DNA of 13,998 nt from IMCC26077 sp964418325. Lineage in GTDB: Bacteria > Actinomycetota > Actinomycetes > Nanopelagicales > Nanopelagicaceae. The notes below the pieces were generated by a model that was not told where the DNA came from, did not search any database, and saw only the letters and a program-made list of their open reading frames with translations. Every line of letters begins with the position of its first letter. Positions within the stretch are counted from its first letter, which is position 1. Made by a program: the position numbers and the translations under genes. The stretch spans positions 1-13,998 of the forward strand of contig CAYQLC010000030.1 in NCBI GenBank assembly GCA_964418325.1. Direction: 5' to 3'. Positions 7,825 to 13,998 of the stretch are shown here, one piece after another.

Positions 7825-8732
7825 ATGGGAATTTTTGATAATCAGGTAGCTCTAGTGGCAGGTGGCGGTGCGGGAATTGGCGCTGCTGCTGCTCGATTGT
7901 TGGCATCCAGAGGTGCCATGGTTGTCGTGACCGACGTGGTCAAAAGCAACGCTGAGCAGATCTCACAAGAAATCAATAGTGCCGGTGGCAAATCTGTAGC
8001 AAGAGAATTGAATGTGGCTGATCAACAAGCAGTTACTCAATTCATTGATTCGATAGCTAAAGAATTTGGACGACTCGATGCCGTGGTCAATAGCGCAGGT
8101 ATTGTCGGGCCGACTAATACTCCAATTGAAAAAATAACAGCCGCGGATATCGAAAAGGTGCTTTCAATTAATCTTCTTGGAGCAATCTGGTTGACTCAAG
8201 CAGCGCTACCTGTAATGAAGGCAGCTAAATACGGCCGCGTCGTGCATGTTGCCTCAATCGCAGGAAAAGAAGGTAATCCTGGAATGACTCCATACGTGCT
8301 TTCAAAATCAGCGATGATTGGATTTGNNNNNNNNNNNNNNNNNNNNNNNNNNNNNNNNNNNNNNNNNNNNNNNNNNNNNNNNNNNNNNNNNNNNNNNNNN
8401 NNNNNNNNNNNNNNNNNNNNNNNNNNGGTAATCCTGGAATGACTCCATACGTGCTTTCAAAATCAGCGATGATTGGATTTGTCAAAGCGATTGCAAAAGA
8501 GGTGGCGACCGAAGGAATCACTGTTAACTCCATCGCTCCAGCAGTAATCAAGACACCAATGAACGCCAACACCAGTGAAGAGACCCTTAAGTACATGATC
8601 TCGCGCATTCCAATGGGGCGTCTTGGTGAAGCTGAAGAAGTGGCAGAAATGATCTCTTTCGCTGCATCACCAGCTTGTTCATTCACCACAGGTTTTTGCT
8701 TCGACACATCTGGTGGGCGCGCAACATATTGA
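7825..8732 (+). CDS. SDR family oxidoreductase, interrupted by an assembly gap (intact when collapsed)
   Basis: Second short-chain dehydrogenase. Read literally it is broken by 100 Ns. The 55 bp before the gap (8272-8326) equals the 55 bp after it (8427-8481). Joining 7825-8326 to 8482-8732 gives 753 bp in frame, a 250-residue protein of standard SDR size. In that product the cofactor loop is GGGAGIG at 13-19, Asp37 suggests NAD(H), NSAG is at 89-92, and the tetrad is Asn116, Ser144, Tyr157, Lys161 (YVLSK). The SIAGKEGNPG phrase around the catalytic serine recalls 2-keto-3-deoxy-L-rhamnonate/L-fuconate dehydrogenases; this is from memory of the family and tentative. ATG 7825 is chosen because MGIFDNQVALV aligns with normal SDR N termini; TTG 7798 would add nine residues. 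The gene converges on the enolase-superfamily gene with 6 bp between stops. Confidence 0.85.
8272..8326 (+). repeat. Left copy of 55 bp duplicated contig end
   Basis: Runs from GGTAATCCTGGAATG to the last base before the Ns. It is identical to 8427-8481 over all 55 bases and is in frame with the upstream part of the SDR gene. It is best explained as the shared end of two contigs that the scaffolder failed to merge, not as a biological repeat. Confidence 0.95.
8327..8426. other. Scaffold gap of exactly 100 Ns
   Basis: All bases 8327-8426 are N. The round length of 100 is a conventional placeholder and says nothing about true distance. Because the flanks overlap by 55 bp and collapse to a perfect gene, the real amount of missing sequence is probably zero (in effect minus 55). 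Confidence 0.97.
8427..8481 (+). repeat. Right copy of 55 bp duplicated contig end
   Basis: Identical to 8272-8326. It is in frame with the downstream part of the SDR gene, which continues directly with VKAIAKEVATEG. It should be counted once in the true sequence. Confidence 0.95.
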
Positions 8733-8738
8733 GATGAG

Positions 8739-9857
8739 CTAGTGAAGTTGTAGCGCGCTCCAATCAGGATCGCTATCAATGCCCATAATCGTGTCGGGTA
8801 AATCTGGAAGCGTGAATTTCCATCCAGTATTCACAAGCTGATTATCTTCTTGAGATTTAGCCACGATGAGCTCCGCGAGCGCGTCAACGCTTGCACCCGG
8901 GGCCGAATATTCAATGGAAATGCTCTCAACATCAAGGATTGATGCGACTTGACTATGCCATGCATCATAAACGTGCCACGAGACTGGCATATTTTTAGCT
9001 GAAAGATAATCGTTGAGTTGCAGAAGGCGAGAGAGTCCACCCTGGCACGTTGTGTCAATACGCAAGATATCAACCGCTCCAGTTTCTACAAAGGCCTGTG
9101 GGTGATACAGATGAGTCTCGTCATCTCCACTGGCTAGCGGCGAATCTAAGAGTGAGCGCAATTTCTTTAACTCCATCAGGCTTCCCGAAACAAAGGGATC
9201 TTCCACCCATGCTAGGTCTAAGCCTCTAACAATCTTCATCGCATCCTCAGCTGTGTGGCAAGAGAAGGCAAGATCGGTAGAGACTGGACAGAGTTTCGTT
9301 TCTAATGCAGCAATGATGCGCTCGCGAGTTAACTCTGGCGTCAGACCCACGGGAAGTTTGACTCCCTGTGCGCCAGCAGCAACGGCCGCCTTCACCTCCC
9401 AAGCAATTTCTTCTGGTCCACGTGAAGGTGGATAGCCAATCACTGCCCACTTGGCAATTTTCTTCTCGCTCTTGCCAAAATGCGCAGCAACAGTTTTCCC
9501 TGCGCTCTTGGCGACTGCTTCATGTGCGGCTAGATCCACCAAAGAAAAACCTCGGAGTGCAGCGCCTGATGAAATCGAGACGCTCGAGCGGCGATAAATC
9601 GCATCCCAGGTACTTATTGGATCTCCGGTAAAAAGTTCTTTGTATAGCGGAGCGATAATCGTGTTCACGCACTCGGCTACTGGAACACCACGATCTAATC
9701 CGAATGCATGTCCGACGCTTCCATCGGCTAAACGAACAGTGGCAACGCAATATCCACGTGCCGTGATGAGGTACTGCCCTAACTGGACGGGACGGGGAAG
9801 AGTGACAGTAATTCGTCGTGCAGAAACTTCTGCGATTAATTCGCGATTTACACTCAT
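8739..9857 (-). CDS. Enolase-superfamily protein, mandelate racemase/acid-sugar dehydratase type
   Basis: Predicted magnesium-dependent enzyme that abstracts the proton next to a carboxylate, as in sugar-acid dehydratases and racemases. The 372 residues contain the N-terminal capping domain and a barrel domain from about residue 135. Metal ligands can be placed at Asp195 (STDLAF), Glu219 (WVEDP) and Asp245 in GDDE. The Asp-His dyad is likely Asp268 (LRIDTTCQGGLS) and His295 (SWHVYD). The usual KxK on the second barrel strand reads Lys167-Leu-Pro169, so the second lysine, the S-specific base of mandelate racemase, is missing; His295 may be the only base. ATG 9857 has a clear ribosome site, AAGGTGA, 4 bp upstream on the minus strand. 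Neighbouring SDR genes support a sugar-acid pathway. The exact substrate (fuconate, rhamnonate, galactonate or another) cannot be told. Confidence 0.85.
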   Translation of the reverse strand: MSVNRELIAEVSARRITVTLPRPVQLGQYLITARGYCVATVRLADGSVGHAFGLDRGVPVAECVNTIIAPLYKELFTGDPISTWDAIYRRSSVSISSGAALRGFSLVDLAAHEAVAKSAGKTVAAHFGKSEKKIAKWAVIGYPPSRGPEEIAWEVKAAVAAGAQGVKLPVGLTPELTRERIIAALETKLCPVSTDLAFSCHTAEDAMKIVRGLDLAWVEDPFVSGSLMELKKLRSLLDSPLASGDDETHLYHPQAFVETGAVDILRIDTTCQGGLSRLLQLNDYLSAKNMPVSWHVYDAWHSQVASILDVESISIEYSAPGASVDALAELIVAKSQEDNQLVNTGWKFTLPDLPDTIMGIDSDPDWSALQLH

Positions 9858-10139
9858 GAGGTCACCTTTTCGCTCTCATGGGCTATCCGTCAAATGCCCA
9901 CTTACCTGCCACTGAAAGCGATTTTGCGGGGTTTTCGCGCTCAGGGAGGGTTTTCCGGGAAGCGGGCTGACGACAGATTCGCCCACCCCAAACGTTATGA
10001 AAAATACATATTAAATCTTCCTAAATGCCTTGATTCACCACCTATAGCCATGATGGGCTAGGGGCACAAATAAGGCTCCGGAAGGGCCTTGACTTTGAGC
10101 TCCATTTCACTTGGCGCCAACTGAGTTAGGAGAAAGTAA
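9858..10139. promoter_or_regulatory. Divergent intergenic region upstream of the enolase-superfamily and sugar-binding-protein genes
   Basis: These 282 bp lie between genes pointing away from each other and hold no credible ORF. On the left is the minus-strand ribosome site AAGGTGA just before the enolase-superfamily start. An AT-rich island at about 9997-10025 stands out from its surroundings and is the best candidate promoter zone for the transporter. Just before it is an AACGTT core (9991-9996), the kind of centre seen in LacI-family operators, but its flanks are not symmetric. Two GGGTTTTC direct repeats lie at about 9938-9956. On the right AGGAGA (10128-10133) is the ribosome site of the binding-protein gene. 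No riboswitch was recognised. Confidence 0.45.
10072..10090 (+). other. Small 5' leader hairpin upstream of the sugar-binding protein
   Basis: AAGGCTC (10072-10078) pairs with GGGCCTT (10084-10090), seven pairs with one G-U, around the loop CGGAA. It lies about 50 bp before the start codon and is not followed by a T-run, so it could be a leader structure rather than a terminator. Chance occurrence is possible. Confidence 0.35.
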
Positions 10140-11393
10140 ATGAAGAAATTCCGTAACCGCGTTGCGGCTGTGGCTGCGATGAGCTTCGCGGCAACTTTCG
10201 CAGTGACGGCTCTGCCATCACAAGCTGAAGATGTCACTCTCAAGCTTGTCATGGCTGCATATACCGATGACATGGTCGATTACTACGACGGTCTTGCACA
10301 AGACTTCGAGAACGCCAACCCAGGTATCAAGGTTGAAGTTGACGTCGTTGCATGGCCAGAAATCGGTCAGAAGGTAAAGACTCTTATTGCCTCTGGTCAA
10401 TCACCAGATATCGTCAACAATGATGAATTCGCAGGTGAAGCTGCTGCAGGTCTGCTCTATCGTGCAGATCAAATCGTCAGCCCTGCTGTCCTAAAAGACA
10501 TCATCCCTGCCTTCCTCGATAACTCCAAGTACAAGGGAACTGCATATGCAGTGCCTGACCTTGCATCAGCTCGTGCGTTCTTCTGGAACAAGCAGCTCAT
10601 TGCAGGCGCTGGCGTGAAGAAGGCTCCAAAGACTTGGAATGACATGCTCGCGGCTGCCAAAGCTGTGAAGAAGAAGTACCCAGATGTCTATCCATACTGC
10701 CTCCCACTTGGACCTGAAGAAGCACAGATGATCTTCACAACATGGGGCGGCGGCAACGGTGGCCGACTATTCAACGAGAAGACCAACAAGTACACCTTGA
10801 ACAATAAAGAGTTCAAGGGCGCTCTTGACTTCCTCAAGACACTTGTTGATCAGAAGTTGACCCAACCAAACCCAGGAAAGACCAACCGTACCGATGGCTG
10901 CTGGGCGCTCTTTGCTAAGGGCAAGGTAGCTATGGTTGATGGTGGCGTCTTCCTTCCAGACTGGCTCTCCAAGAACGGTGGCGAGAACATTGACTGGGCA
11001 GCAGGTGCATTCCCGCATGCTCCAGGAAAGACCGATATCACCGTAGGTGTCCAGGATTACTTCAAGGGCTACAAGGCTGGTGGAAAGCAGAAGGAAATTC
11101 AGAAGTTCCTCACCTTCCTCTTCGAGCCGAATAACTACCAAGGCTTCTTGAAGGCCGCTGGTGGATTCATCCCTGCAACGAAGGCTGCTGGAAAGCTTGC
11201 TGAGTCTGACCCAATCATCGGGCCATACGTCAAGCTTCTTCCAAAGGCGATCTTCTACCCAGGAACCGTTGGTTCATGGCAGGCATGTAAGGCATCAATC
11301 GTGACCTATATGGGTAACGCGATGTCGAACACTGGAAGAGCGCTACAACAGATTCAAGCAAAGTGCGACGCTGCACATAAGAAAGTTAAGTAA
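10140..11393 (+). CDS. ABC transporter substrate-binding protein, family 1 (carbohydrate, CUT1 type)
   Basis: Exported carbohydrate-binding protein for the two permeases downstream. The 417 residues start with a signal peptide (MKKFRNR, hydrophobic core at about 8-25, cleavage after SQA near residue 29) without a lipobox. The mature protein has family 1 features: an early strand VTLKLVMAAY, then a segment ending FENANPGIKVEVDVVAW, the SGQSPDIV element at about 82-89, and FFWNKQLIAGAGVKKAPKTW, where a chosen loop of the ligand-binding fold is usually found. GKVAMVDGGVFLPDWL corresponds to the conserved GkaAM...G segment. The ribosome site AGGAGA is 6 bp before the ATG. It is separated from the permeases by a strong hairpin. 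Relatives bind oligosaccharides, sugar alcohols or glycerol-3-phosphate; the ligand here is unknown. Confidence 0.92.
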   Translation: MKKFRNRVAAVAAMSFAATFAVTALPSQAEDVTLKLVMAAYTDDMVDYYDGLAQDFENANPGIKVEVDVVAWPEIGQKVKTLIASGQSPDIVNNDEFAGEAAAGLLYRADQIVSPAVLKDIIPAFLDNSKYKGTAYAVPDLASARAFFWNKQLIAGAGVKKAPKTWNDMLAAAKAVKKKYPDVYPYCLPLGPEEAQMIFTTWGGGNGGRLFNEKTNKYTLNNKEFKGALDFLKTLVDQKLTQPNPGKTNRTDGCWALFAKGKVAMVDGGVFLPDWLSKNGGENIDWAAGAFPHAPGKTDITVGVQDYFKGYKAGGKQKEIQKFLTFLFEPNNYQGFLKAAGGFIPATKAAGKLAESDPIIGPYVKLLPKAIFYPGTVGSWQACKASIVTYMGNAMSNTGRALQQIQAKCDAAHKKVK

Positions 11394-11423
11394 CCTTCAA
11401 GGTACTCATCTTTCACATGGCGT

Positions 11424-11455
11424 AAAGGCAAGGCCTCTATCGAGGTCTTGCCTTT
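11424..11455 (+). terminator. Strong hairpin after the sugar-binding-protein gene
   Basis: AAAGGCAAGGCCTC (11424-11437) pairs with GAGGTCTTGCCTTT (11442-11455) over 14 bp with one G-U, loop TATC. It ends in TTT then GCCC, so the T-run is only three long. It lies 30 bp after the stop codon. A partial terminator or 3' mRNA stabiliser that sets binding protein above permease levels is the likely role. Confidence 0.8.
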
Positions 11456-11504
11456 GCCCTACCAGCAGTTAATTTCTTAGAATTCTCTGAATTGAAAAAA
11501 GATG

Positions 11505-11528
11505 CGAAATGCATTACGAAATGCATAG
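11505..11528 (+). promoter_or_regulatory. Palindromic operator-like site with 12 bp tandem repeat upstream of the permeases
   Basis: ATGCATT (11509-11515) and AATGCAT (11520-11526) form a perfect 7 bp inverted repeat around ACGA. The same bases also form a direct repeat: CGAAATGCAT occurs twice at a 12 bp period (11505 and 11517). The site ends about 10 bp before the ribosome site AGGAGAG (11538-11543 core) of the permease gene. TAGGGT at 11526-11531 could be a -10 box overlapping its right edge. A transcription-factor site giving the permeases their own promoter is plausible but unproven. Confidence 0.45.
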
Positions 11529-11546
11529 GGTGTAAAAGGAGAGAAT

Positions 11547-12443
11547 GTGGTAGCCGCAACAGCAAAAAAGGAACCGGCGCGAAAAGCCCTCCCTTGGCTT
11601 AGCGGAACTCTTTTCCTCATTATTGGTTTCGTCCTCTGGCCGACGCTCGAACTCTTTTTGATGTCTTTTCGGAGAATCGATATCTCAGGGTTGATTGAAG
11701 GCTGGGCTGGTCTTGAGAATTACCGAGCTTTGATTGCTAACTTCGATCTGCCACCAGTCCTTCGCCGCACCGTAATCTGGCTCGTTGTTGTCGTCGGCAT
11801 GACCTTGGCCATCTCCTTGCCGCTAGCACAACTTATGAATGCAAAGTTCCGCGGCCAGAAATTCCTTCGCTACTCAATCATTATTCCCTGGGCTGCATCT
11901 CTAGTTATTACTGCAACTTCATTCAAATGGATTCTCGATCCCTACTACGGCATGATGAATTTGATCCTTAAAGATCTTGGCATCATCAAGGAAGATGTTG
12001 ATCTACTTGGAAACCCATCGACTTCATTCATCATGCTCCTGGTCGTCGCAATATTTGTCTCACTCCCCTTCACCAGCTACGTCCTCCTTGCAGGATTGCA
12101 ATCGATCCCCGGTGAAGTGTTAGAGGCAGCAAAAGTCGATGGCGCTAATGGGTGGAAAACTTACTGGAGCATCATCTTTCCGCTCCTTCGCCCAGCATTT
12201 CTAGTTGCCGCAGTTATCAACGCTGTCTACGTCTTCAACTCCTTCCCTATCATCTGGGTGATGACCCAGGGTGGCCCGGGTTACGAGACTGACACAACCA
12301 CAACCTTCTCCTACAAAATCGCATTCCGAGATCAGGATATTGGGCAGTCGGCGGCGCTCGCAGTTGGAAACTTCCTCGTTATCTTCATCTTTATCATGCT
12401 CTTCCTGAAACTTTCTAAGTGGCGAGAGGCAGATCAAACATGA
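11547..12443 (+). CDS. Carbohydrate ABC transporter permease, MalF/UgpA type
   Basis: First membrane subunit of the CUT1-type importer, 298 residues. Hydrophobic segments lie at about 17-37, 75-97, 108-128, 160-183, 216-238 and 268-288, matching the six-segment UgpA-like form rather than the longer enteric MalF. The EAA loop is at 190-212 (EVLEAAKVDGANGWKTYW), followed by IIFPLLRP. MTQGGPGYETDTTT at 239-252 is the periplasmic-side phrase typical of this subunit. The start is GTG 11547 with AAGGAGAG directly upstream at about 5 bp spacing; an overlapping ATG at 11545 is out of frame. The stop overlaps the next gene by 4 bp (ATGA). No ATPase gene follows, so the pump is probably completed by a shared MsmK/UgpC-like ATPase encoded elsewhere. 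Confidence 0.93.
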   Translation: MVAATAKKEPARKALPWLSGTLFLIIGFVLWPTLELFLMSFRRIDISGLIEGWAGLENYRALIANFDLPPVLRRTVIWLVVVVGMTLAISLPLAQLMNAKFRGQKFLRYSIIIPWAASLVITATSFKWILDPYYGMMNLILKDLGIIKEDVDLLGNPSTSFIMLLVVAIFVSLPFTSYVLLAGLQSIPGEVLEAAKVDGANGWKTYWSIIFPLLRPAFLVAAVINAVYVFNSFPIIWVMTQGGPGYETDTTTTFSYKIAFRDQDIGQSAALAVGNFLVIFIFIMLFLKLSKWREADQT

Positions 12444-13285
12444 GCGTGCCGGCAGTTATCGTCAGACGTCGAATCAAAGGTTTCGTCCTATCCATTATCG
12501 GATTGGCAACCGCATTTATCTTCATATTCCCCTACATCACGATGTTTAGCACCGCCCTTAAACCGAAGGGTGACATCACCGACATCCCACCAACTTATCT
12601 CCCTGAGCATTGGATCTGGAGTAATTTCATTAACGTATTCCGAGAGATTGAATTCGGAACGTACATGAAGAACACCATCATCATTGCGTTGGCAACGATG
12701 GTGATTGGACTTATCGCATCGATCCCTGCTGGCTACTTCGTCGCTCGCCATAACTTCCGCGGTCGAACACTCTTCTTGCTAGTGGTGCTTATTACCCAGA
12801 TGTTCTCGCCTACCACCTTGCTTATCGGTATCTATCGCGAAATGTCTGTCTTGAATTTGATTAACACCTATACCGGTTTAATTCTCGTGAATGCGGCCTT
12901 TAACCTTGCCTTCGCGGTGTGGATTCTCTCGAGCTTCTTCCGCTCTATTCCCAAGGAGATTGAAGAAGCCGCCCAGATTGATGGCTGTTCAAGGTTCCAG
13001 GCCTTTCGAATAGTTGCACTTCCACTGGCGCTACCTGGCATCGTCACTACGGCGATCTTCATTTTCATCGCTGCCTGGAATGAATTCGTCGTCGCGTATA
13101 CCTTGGCTAGCCAGCCAGCGAAGCAACCATTCTCCGTAGGCCTCTCGCTCTTGACGGGCTACTACGAAGTGAAGTGGAACTATCTCTTCGCGGGCTCCTT
13201 AATTGCCATTATCCCTGTGGTCTTGCTCTTCATCTTCATCGAGAAGTATCTGGTGAGTGGCCTAACTGCCGGTAGCGTGAAGTAA
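12440..13285 (+). CDS. Carbohydrate ABC transporter permease, MalG/UgpE type
   Basis: Second membrane subunit of the CUT1 importer, 281 residues from ATG 12440. Membrane segments are at about 13-33, 78-100, 110-131, 143-166, 198-220 and 248-269. The N-terminal STALKP and the EAA loop at 173-196 (EIEEAAQIDGCSRFQAFRIV) are characteristic, as is AAWNEFVVAYTL at 211-222 and the C-terminal YLVSGLTAGSVK, close to the MalG-family end. ATG 12440 is preferred over the GTG at 12419 because it gives the ATGA overlap with the previous stop and has GAGAGG at 12424-12429 upstream. The next gene begins two bases after the stop, so the operon continues beyond the transporter. Confidence 0.93.
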   Translation: MSVPAVIVRRRIKGFVLSIIGLATAFIFIFPYITMFSTALKPKGDITDIPPTYLPEHWIWSNFINVFREIEFGTYMKNTIIIALATMVIGLIASIPAGYFVARHNFRGRTLFLLVVLITQMFSPTTLLIGIYREMSVLNLINTYTGLILVNAAFNLAFAVWILSSFFRSIPKEIEEAAQIDGCSRFQAFRIVALPLALPGIVTTAIFIFIAAWNEFVVAYTLASQPAKQPFSVGLSLLTGYYEVKWNYLFAGSLIAIIPVVLLFIFIEKYLVSGLTAGSVK

Positions 13286-13287
13286 CG

Positions 13288-13998
13288 ATGGGGCGTCACA
13301 ACGCCTTTACCTTTCCTTACACCTTCTTTCGCCAGAACCCTGCCGCAGTCTTACCTGAGCTTCAAGAGTATGGATTTACTGGCATTAACCTCGCGCTTAA
13401 TTACCATGCCAGTCGCGATTTCCTCCTTAGACAAGGTCCAGCTTTGGAGTACCTTGTCGATGGTTTTCATTACTACCGGCCTCGTATAGAAAAATATCCA
13501 TCACGTGCGGTGAAACCTAATCCCAAAGATTGCTTAATTGATAATCAGATGCTTGATTCAGTCATTAAAATCGGAGAAGAACTAAATTTTGAGATTAATG
13601 CATGGGCGGTCTTCATGCATAACTCTGCTATCGGGTACGAATTCCCTCATCTAAGTGTGACAAACTGCTTTGGCAATCATTTTCTCTCCGAGCTCTGCCC
13701 CAGTAGCCTTGAGATAGCCGGTTATATTGAAGGTTTAAGTAGCGATCTTGCTAGCAGGGGCATCACCGCTCTTGCAATCGAATCTCTCCATTTCCACGGA
13801 GCCCACCATGGCGAACATCACGAACGCTTCTTCCTCGAGATGAGCGAGATTACTAGTTTCTTATTCTCGCTTTGTTTCTGTGATTCATGTGTTGCTAACT
13901 TCCATGGCGATGGCCTTGCGCTAAAGGCTAGAATAAGTCAGCTGCTGCAGCCGTTTCTGCAGGATTCTGATCCTTGGCTTGGCATGTCCATAACGAAG
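13288..13998 (+). CDS. Unrecognised protein, possible TIM-barrel glycosidase-like enzyme (cut by window end)
   Basis: An open frame from ATG 13288 runs 237 codons to the window edge without a stop. The start lies two bases after the permease stop, so it is almost certainly co-transcribed with the sugar transporter. There is no signal peptide, suggesting a cytoplasmic protein acting on imported sugar. Visible features: strand-like EYGFTGINLALNYH at 27-40 and EINAWAVFMHNS at 102-113, a LCPSSLEIAGY segment at 136-146, then ALAIESLHFHGAHHGEHHE at 161-179, rich in His and Glu, and CFCDSC at 196-201 (CxCxxC, a possible metal site). Alternating strand and helix with acidic residues at strand ends suggests a TIM barrel like those of glycoside hydrolases, but I do not recognise the family firmly. 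The gene is real; its function is uncertain. Confidence 0.75.
   Translation, partial: MGRHNAFTFPYTFFRQNPAAVLPELQEYGFTGINLALNYHASRDFLLRQGPALEYLVDGFHYYRPRIEKYPSRAVKPNPKDCLIDNQMLDSVIKIGEELNFEINAWAVFMHNSAIGYEFPHLSVTNCFGNHFLSELCPSSLEIAGYIEGLSSDLASRGITALAIESLHFHGAHHGEHHERFFLEMSEITSFLFSLCFCDSCVANFHGDGLALKARISQLLQPFLQDSDPWLGMSITK

Noticed and set aside
8272..8481. True tandem duplication or an insertion target-site duplication around the gap
   Set aside because: Both copies are 100% identical, lie exactly at the contig edges, and one copy gives a perfect SDR. Element insertions do not make 55 bp duplications of this kind.
8225..8779. Long minus-strand open frame running through the N gap
   Set aside because: It is antisense to the SDR gene, passes only because Ns carry no stops, and its visible peptide shows no family features.
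12419..12439. GTG start extending the MalG-like permease by seven residues
   Set aside because: ATG 12440 gives the ATGA coupling used elsewhere in this window and has a purine-rich site at proper distance.
1..13998. CRISPR array, tRNA/rRNA genes, insertion sequence or phage genes
   Set aside because: No regularly spaced repeats, no cloverleaf or rRNA-like stretches, and no transposase, integrase or phage protein motifs were seen on either strand.

Overview
The window is bacterial accessory-metabolism DNA of mid GC content, close to 50% by eye. It most resembles an actinobacterium with a compact genome; the freshwater Nanopelagicales (acI) group is my best guess from protein style. This is an impression from sequence, not a computed placement. 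Genes are tightly packed, with ATGA overlaps, 1 to 26 bp gaps and some GTG starts. An exactly 100-N scaffold gap shows that this is draft, probably metagenomic, assembly.

Region 1 (50-6926, all + strand) is a complete peptide/nickel/opine-type ABC uptake operon: an exported family 5 binding protein, two DppB/DppC-type permeases and two DppD/DppF-type ATPases. It is followed after 26 bp by a cytoplasmic hydrolase of the neutral/alkaline ceramidase family. A strong hairpin separates the binding protein from the permeases.

Region 2 (6931-9857) holds three catabolic enzymes in alternating orientation. They are an SDR oxidoreductase (- strand), a second SDR (+ strand) interrupted by the assembly gap, and an enolase-superfamily (mandelate racemase/acid-sugar dehydratase type) enzyme (- strand). 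The two sides of the gap carry the same 55 bp. Collapsing that overlap restores an intact 250-residue SDR, so the break is an assembly artefact and not a pseudogene. The set resembles parts of a non-phosphorylative sugar-acid route: SDR dehydrogenases, an acid-sugar dehydratase and a 2-keto-3-deoxy-acid dehydrogenase.

Region 3 (10140-13998, + strand) is a CUT1-type carbohydrate ABC system: an exported family 1 binding protein and MalF-like and MalG-like permeases, with no ATPase gene in view. It continues into a gene cut by the window end, which encodes an unrecognised, probably TIM-barrel, glycosidase-like protein. A second hairpin follows the binding-protein gene, and a palindromic operator-like site lies just upstream of the permeases.

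Together the window describes uptake of two classes of organic solute (an oligopeptide-like or amide-like compound, and a carbohydrate), each linked to intracellular hydrolysis or oxidation. No rRNA, tRNA, CRISPR array, insertion sequence or phage gene was seen.
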